Of a DNA stretch of 64,000 bases, positions 60,030-64,000 are shown piece after piece. The stretch lies in the NCBI GenBank assembly GCA_045649825.1, contig JAZRQO010000001.1, forward strand, positions 1-64,000. The letters are read 5' to 3'. The DNA is from RGIG9115 sp045649825 (GTDB taxonomy: Bacteria > Bacillota > Clostridia > UBA1381). The notes beneath the pieces were generated by a model. It was given only the letters and a program-made list of their open reading frames with translations. It made no database searches and had not been told where the DNA came from. How positions within the stretch are numbered: position 1 is the first letter of the stretch; the number at the start of each line of letters is the position of its first letter. Made by a program: the position numbers and the translations under genes.

Positions 60030-60064
60030 TGTATTTCTCCTCATACGAAAAAATAGGCATTTGC

Positions 60065-62140
60065 CTATTTTTTCAACGGCTTCTCGAAGCCGCAATCTTC
60101 ATTTATGCAATAAATTTTCTTTTTTCTGCCGTTTTTCTTAAATAGAATTCCACCGCAGTCGGGGCATTTTTCATCCTTTACAGGAGCATCCCACGCCATA
60201 AATCCGCATTTTGCCACGTTTTCGCAGGCAAAGTATTCCTTGCCCTTACGGGATTTCTTTTTAAGAATTTCGCCGCCGCAGTCGGGACACATAACTCCTG
60301 TTCCCACCTTGATTGTCATTGTATTCTGACATTCGGGGAAGCCGGGACAGGCGAGGAATTTTCCGAATTTGCCAAGCTTGTATACCATACGTCTGCCGCA
60401 TTTGTCGCAGATTACGTCGGATTCTTCGTCTTTAATTTTTATTTTCTGAACATTTACTTCTGCCTCTTTAAGTGTTTGGCTGAATTCAGGATAGAATTCA
60501 CGGAGAATTTTTTTCCACTCAAGGTCCCCTTCGCCCACAAGGTCAAGCTTTTCTTCCATACCTGCAGTAAAGCCGATGTCCACAATCTTTGCAAAATGAT
60601 TTCGCATTATATCATTTGCCGCCTCGCCAAGCTCTGTGGGCATAAGGGTTTTCTTTGACTTTGTTACATAGCCCCTTGCAGTTATGGTTGTGAGAGTAGG
60701 CGCATAGGTGGAAGGTCTGCCAATTCCGTTTTCTTCCATTGCCTTAACCAGTGACGCCTCTGTGTAACGTGCAGGTGGCTGAGTAAAGTGCTGCTTTGGA
60801 TAAACCTCTGTTACATCAACCTTATCTCCCGTCTGGAGCATGGGAAGGGCTGAAACCTTTTCTTCCTTTTCGTCTGTACCTTCAACGTAAACTGCCGTGA
60901 AGCCCTTAAACAGAAGCTTTGTTCCCGATGCGCGGTAGGTATGACTTCCCCCTGCAAGAGTTACCTGTGTAACCTCATAGCTTGCCGCGGTCATCTGACT
61001 TGCAACAAATCGCTCCCATATAAGCTTATAAAGCTTGTACTGCTCGGAGGTTAGCTTATCCTTTATTTCAGAAGGGACAATATCAACGCTTGTTGGTCTG
61101 ATTGCTTCGTGAGCGTCCTGGGCACCACGACGGGCTTTGAACTGACGGGGGCTTGCAAATTCCTTTCCGAATTTGCCCGTTATATATTCAACAGCTGCAG
61201 CCTGTGCCTCTGCTGAAATACGGAGAGAGTCTGTTCTCATATATGTTATAAGACCGACAGTTCCAAGCTTTCCGCCAAGATTTATACCTTCATAAAGCTG
61301 CTGTGCAACCTGCATTGTTTTAGACGCACTGAAATTGATTTTCCTTGATGCATCCTGCTGCATGGTGCTTGTTGTGAAGGGCGGGGGTGAATTTTTCTTC
61401 TGATTTGACACTTTTACAGTCTTAGCAGTAAGAGCCGTTTTTTTAATGTCCTCTGCAATCTGTTTCGCAGAAGCTTTATCGAAGATCTTTGTTTCCTTAT
61501 CGTTTTCGCCGTAATATTTTGCAATGAACTTACCCTTACCGAAGCTGCAATCCGCATCAACAGTCCAGAATTCTTCGGGTACAAAGTTGATTACCTCTTC
61601 TTCGCGGTCGCAAATCATCTTAAGTGCTGCAGACTGAACTCTGCCCGCACTAAGACCTTTTTTAATCTTCTCCCACAGGATGGGGCTTATTTTATAACCC
61701 ACAATTCTGTCAAGAACACGTCTTGCCTGCTGAGCATCAACCAAATCCATATTAATAGCTCGTGCTTCCTTTATGGATGATTTTACAACTGATTTGGTAA
61801 TTTCATTAAAAGTTACACGGCAAGGGGATTTTGTATCTATTCCAAGAGCCTCGGCAAGATGCCAGCTTATAGCTTCTCCCTCACGGTCGGGGTCGGTTGC
61901 AAGAAGGACCTTATCCGCCTTTGAAGCTTCTTTTTTAAGCTCTGCAAGAAGGGGACCTTTTCCTCTTATAGTTATATATCTGGGTTCAAAGTCGTTCTCA
62001 ACGTCAACACCGAGCTGACTTTTGGGAAGGTCTATAATGTGACCCACAGACGCCATTACGGTGTAATCACTGCCGAGATATTTTTTTATTGTAGTCGCCT
62101 TTGACGGTGACTCCACTATTAAAAGCTTCTTTTTTGCCAT
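60065..62140 (-). CDS. topA: DNA topoisomerase I
   Basis: A 691-residue type IA topoisomerase relaxing negative supercoils. Toprim motifs LLIVESPSKA and DPDREGEAISWHLAE, active-site Tyr in GLITYMRTDS, and three C-terminal C4 zinc ribbons (CDKCG, CPDCG, CPDCG types) are present. ATG 62138-62140 is preferred; AAGGAG lies 14 nt upstream, rather far, and the ORF has an upstream ATG at 62170. The preceding promoter fits either. Confidence 0.97.
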   Translation of the reverse strand: MAKKKLLIVESPSKATTIKKYLGSDYTVMASVGHIIDLPKSQLGVDVENDFEPRYITIRGKGPLLAELKKEASKADKVLLATDPDREGEAISWHLAEALGIDTKSPCRVTFNEITKSVVKSSIKEARAINMDLVDAQQARRVLDRIVGYKISPILWEKIKKGLSAGRVQSAALKMICDREEEVINFVPEEFWTVDADCSFGKGKFIAKYYGENDKETKIFDKASAKQIAEDIKKTALTAKTVKVSNQKKNSPPPFTTSTMQQDASRKINFSASKTMQVAQQLYEGINLGGKLGTVGLITYMRTDSLRISAEAQAAAVEYITGKFGKEFASPRQFKARRGAQDAHEAIRPTSVDIVPSEIKDKLTSEQYKLYKLIWERFVASQMTAASYEVTQVTLAGGSHTYRASGTKLLFKGFTAVYVEGTDEKEEKVSALPMLQTGDKVDVTEVYPKQHFTQPPARYTEASLVKAMEENGIGRPSTYAPTLTTITARGYVTKSKKTLMPTELGEAANDIMRNHFAKIVDIGFTAGMEEKLDLVGEGDLEWKKILREFYPEFSQTLKEAEVNVQKIKIKDEESDVICDKCGRRMVYKLGKFGKFLACPGFPECQNTMTIKVGTGVMCPDCGGEILKKKSRKGKEYFACENVAKCGFMAWDAPVKDEKCPDCGGILFKKNGRKKKIYCINEDCGFEKPLKK

Positions 62141-62229
62141 ATGAGTAATGTTAACTCCTTTCAGCTGCATACGCTAACAATATATGCACTGCATCAAATT
62201 CTATTCCCTCAAAAAAACATCTAATATTT

Positions 62230-62258
62230 AAAATACTACAAAAAAACGGACTTGTCAA
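62230..62258 (-). promoter_or_regulatory. Promoter of topA-trmFO
   Basis: Minus strand TTGACA (62253-62258), 17-bp spacer, TATTTT (62230-62235). Confidence 0.7.
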
Positions 62259-62278
62259 CTGTTTTTTAAAAAAGACAA

Positions 62279-62310
62279 GAAAAAACCGGATGCATTTTAA
62301 TCACCCGGCT
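62279..62310 (-). terminator. Terminator after the aldolase gene
   Basis: CCGGGTG and CATCCGG pair (one mismatch) around an A/T loop with TTTTTT after it on the minus strand. Confidence 0.65.
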
Positions 62311-62321
62311 ATATGTATTAT

Positions 62322-62975
62322 TTAGTTTTTGGGAACTGTCTCCCAATCCTTTAAGAACTTCTCTATACCTGAATCGGTAAGAGGATGAACGAGCATCTGC
62401 TCGAATACCTTGTAGGGAACTGTTGCAATATGGCTTCCTGAGAGTGCCGCATCTGTTACGTGGATGGGATTTCTGATAGAAGCCGCAATGATTTCTGATT
62501 CTATACCGTGAATTTCAAAAATTTCTGCAATCTGCTCAATAAGCTCCATACCTGTTCTGCCTATATCGTCAAGTCTACCTACGAAAGGACTTACAAATGA
62601 AGCCCCTGCCTTTGCCGCAAGAAGCGCCTGAGCTGCGGAGAAAATAAGAGTTACATTTGTTTTGATTCCCTTGGCTGAAAGCTGCTTAACAGCCTTTAAT
62701 CCTTCTGCACACATAGGGATTTTGATTACGATATTGGGATTGCCGATTTTGTTGTAAAGCTCAACTGCCTCGTTAACCATCTTGTCAGCCTCAAGAGAGA
62801 TAACCTCTGCACTGATGGGGCCGTCTACTATTGAAGCGATTTCCTTAACTACCTCAATAAAATCTCTGCCCTCTTTTGCAATAAGCGAGGGGTTTGTGGT
62901 TACGCCGCAGATAATACCCATATCGTTGGCTTTTCTGATTTCTTCCACATTAGCTGTGTCGATAAAAAGTTTCAT
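62322..62975 (-). CDS. fsa: Transaldolase-like fructose-6-phosphate aldolase
   Basis: A 217-residue class I aldolase of the TalC/FSA type (short transaldolase). The N-terminal MKLFIDTANVEEIRKANDMG and GVTTNPSLIAKEGRDF are diagnostic; the Schiff-base lysine lies in NIVIKIPMC. The length favours FSA or small transaldolase; which reaction dominates is not decided by sequence. Divergent from a DeoR regulator. GAAAGGATG lies before the ATG. Confidence 0.92.
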   Translation of the reverse strand: MKLFIDTANVEEIRKANDMGIICGVTTNPSLIAKEGRDFIEVVKEIASIVDGPISAEVISLEADKMVNEAVELYNKIGNPNIVIKIPMCAEGLKAVKQLSAKGIKTNVTLIFSAAQALLAAKAGASFVSPFVGRLDDIGRTGMELIEQIAEIFEIHGIESEIIAASIRNPIHVTDAALSGSHIATVPYKVFEQMLVHPLTDSGIEKFLKDWETVPKN

Positions 62976-63035
62976 AATATGTACATCCTTTCTTTGATAA
63001 ATTCAACAAATTCAAAACCTCTGACGGATTTAAAC

Positions 63036-63064
63036 TTGACATCAGCTTTATTTTATCATATAAT
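63036..63064 (+). promoter_or_regulatory. Consensus promoter of the DeoR gene
   Basis: TTGACA (63036-63041), 17-bp spacer, TATAAT (63059-63064). Confidence 0.85.
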
Positions 63065-63106
63065 CAAGAAAAATCAACATTGGCGATAATTTTTCAAAAT
63101 AATCAA
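63062..63106 (+). promoter_or_regulatory. Candidate DeoR operator: three AATCAA repeats
   Basis: AATCAA occurs at 63062, 63072 and 63101, 10 and 29 bp apart, so on one helix face. It lies across the -10 region, in the fsa-deoR divergent space. Confidence 0.5.
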
Positions 63107-63125
63107 CTTTGAGCAGGTGAAATTT

Positions 63126-63872
63126 ATGTATCAACAAGAACGAATGAACGAAATTTTACGGATTTTAAAATCAACTCATTATGCCACGGTGGACTATCTT
63201 GTGGAACGGATAAGGTACAGTCCTGCAAGCATACGCCGTGATTTGACGCTTCTCGAAAAGCAGGGACTTATTAAACGAACGTACGGCGGTGCGGAAATCA
63301 ATCAGGAAAACGCAACACCATTTAAATTCCGTCAGCACAGTATGAAGTCTGCAAAAAACAAAATTGCCCAATTTGCATCAACTTTAATCAAAGACGGAGA
63401 TATTGTATTTGTTGACGGATCCACCACTACTCAATACCTGGGTCATTATCTTGCCGAGAAAAATGACATATGCGTTATAACAAATAATATGATGCTTGCA
63501 TCAGACCTTCGTGAGCATGGTATCGAAACCTACTGCACAGGGGGGCTGGTTACGGAGTCACCGGGAACGTTATCGGGGATGATAACCGCCAAGGTTTTTG
63601 CCTCCTTCCACGCGGATATTATGTTCTTCTCCACCGATGGAATTGACGAAAAAGGCGTAATTACCATTAAGCCCGAGGGCTATTATATGCATAACCGTGC
63701 AATGCTTGAAAATTCCGATAAACACGTGTATATGTGCTCAAGCGATAAAGTGGGCAGAAGCGTAAAAATAGTCCAATGCGACCTTAGTGAAGTGGATTAT
63801 TTCATAAGTGACGGAGAAATGAACGAAGAAGTAAAAGCAAAATACAAAAGCACTGAATTTATATGCGTTTAA
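63126..63872 (+). CDS. DeoR-family transcriptional regulator
   Basis: A 248-residue sugar-phosphate-responsive repressor. Helix-turn-helix: ATVDYLVERIRYSPASIRRD (about 18-37) then LEKQGLIKRTYGGAEI; the DeoR sensor domain follows (FVDGSTTTQYLGHYLAE, phosphate-binding-like; IMFFSTDGIDEKGVI). ATG 63126 follows AGGTGA at 5 nt; the GTG at 63117 overlaps that site. Divergent from fsa, so fsa control is likely. Confidence 0.92.
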   Translation: MYQQERMNEILRILKSTHYATVDYLVERIRYSPASIRRDLTLLEKQGLIKRTYGGAEINQENATPFKFRQHSMKSAKNKIAQFASTLIKDGDIVFVDGSTTTQYLGHYLAEKNDICVITNNMMLASDLREHGIETYCTGGLVTESPGTLSGMITAKVFASFHADIMFFSTDGIDEKGVITIKPEGYYMHNRAMLENSDKHVYMCSSDKVGRSVKIVQCDLSEVDYFISDGEMNEEVKAKYKSTEFICV

Positions 63873-63953
63873 CGCAGACAGTGTACGGCTTGGGGTAACA
63901 CAATTTGAAAAAAGCAAAAAAGCTTCAAATTACACAAATTTCTTTAAAATCTA

Positions 63954-63982
63954 TTGACATATTTTTTGTTTTCGAGTATAAT
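63954..63982 (+). promoter_or_regulatory. Consensus promoter at the window end
   Basis: TTGACA (63954-63959), 17-bp spacer, TATAAT (63977-63982). It points out of the window to a gene not seen. The preceding 80 nt hold only an A/T-rich inverted repeat (AATTTGAA / TTCAAATT, about 63902-63931). Confidence 0.85.
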
Positions 63983-64000
63983 AATATTAACAACAGGCAA

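Overview
The window looks like part of the chromosome of an anaerobic, low-to-mid GC Firmicute, most likely a gut-type Clostridia (Oscillospirales-like; this placement is inference). Supporting signs are sigma-A promoters with consensus boxes 17 bp apart, strong AGGAGG-type ribosome binding sites, some TTG/GTG starts, fermentative pta-ackA, an FMN riboswitch on a RibU-type transporter, and Firmicute gene neighbourhoods (tig-clpP-clpX; topA-trmFO; rpsB-tsf-pyrH-frr-uppS-cdsA). No rRNA, tRNA, CRISPR array or intact insertion sequence was recognised.

Layout. 1-5.6 kb: the N-terminal half of a secreted protein with two near-identical carbohydrate-binding-like repeats, a divergent AraC regulator, a copper P-type ATPase with a CopZ-like domain fused at its C-terminus (with its own internal ribosome binding site), and a small membrane protein. 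5.6-12.6 kb: ackA-pta, yajC, an RNase HI with a hairpin-ended leader or small RNA upstream and a 19-residue ORF downstream, and a secreted NlpC/P60 cell-wall hydrolase with a membrane-protein partner. 12.8-26.4 kb: a one-direction, 13.5-kb cassette of virion genes: N4-gp56-type capsid, large terminase, fibre-like proteins, M15 endolysin, holin, a presumed connector, portal and presumed ejection proteins. It has no recognisable integrase, repressor, replication gene, tail tube or tape measure. One extended -10 promoter with a perfect palindrome at the start site appears to drive it.

26.4-29.3 kb: two paralogous zinc-ribbon membrane proteins and a secreted MORN-repeat protein. 29.4-35.3 kb: an apparent operon tig-clpP-clpX-lysA-glyA. 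35.4-39.1 kb: lepA, a YihY-family protein, an uncalled 55-residue TTG-start gene and a glycosyltransferase-like protein. 39.1-42.2 kb: a small ORF, the FMN-riboswitch-controlled RibU, a membrane-anchored discoidin-like protein, and a two-gene operon of a secreted protein plus a 67-residue peptide. 42.2-44.6 kb: rseP and dxr.

44.6-53.7 kb: MetY-like enzyme, AEC transporter, typA, TraX-like protein, AraC regulator and GH38 alpha-mannosidase. This segment lies between dxr-rseP and the rest of their usual cluster, cdsA-uppS-frr-pyrH-tsf-rpsB (53.8-58.5 kb). 58.7-64 kb: trmFO, topA, a transaldolase-like fructose-6-phosphate aldolase, a divergent DeoR regulator, and a consensus promoter aimed out of the window.

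Most of the housekeeping DNA is ordinary. The observations most worth following are the replication-free virion cassette and its operator-like palindrome, the CopA-CopZ fusion with a retained internal start, the structured RNA candidate upstream of RNase H, the promoter buried inside a hairpin near 42.1 kb, and several small genes missed by length cut-offs.
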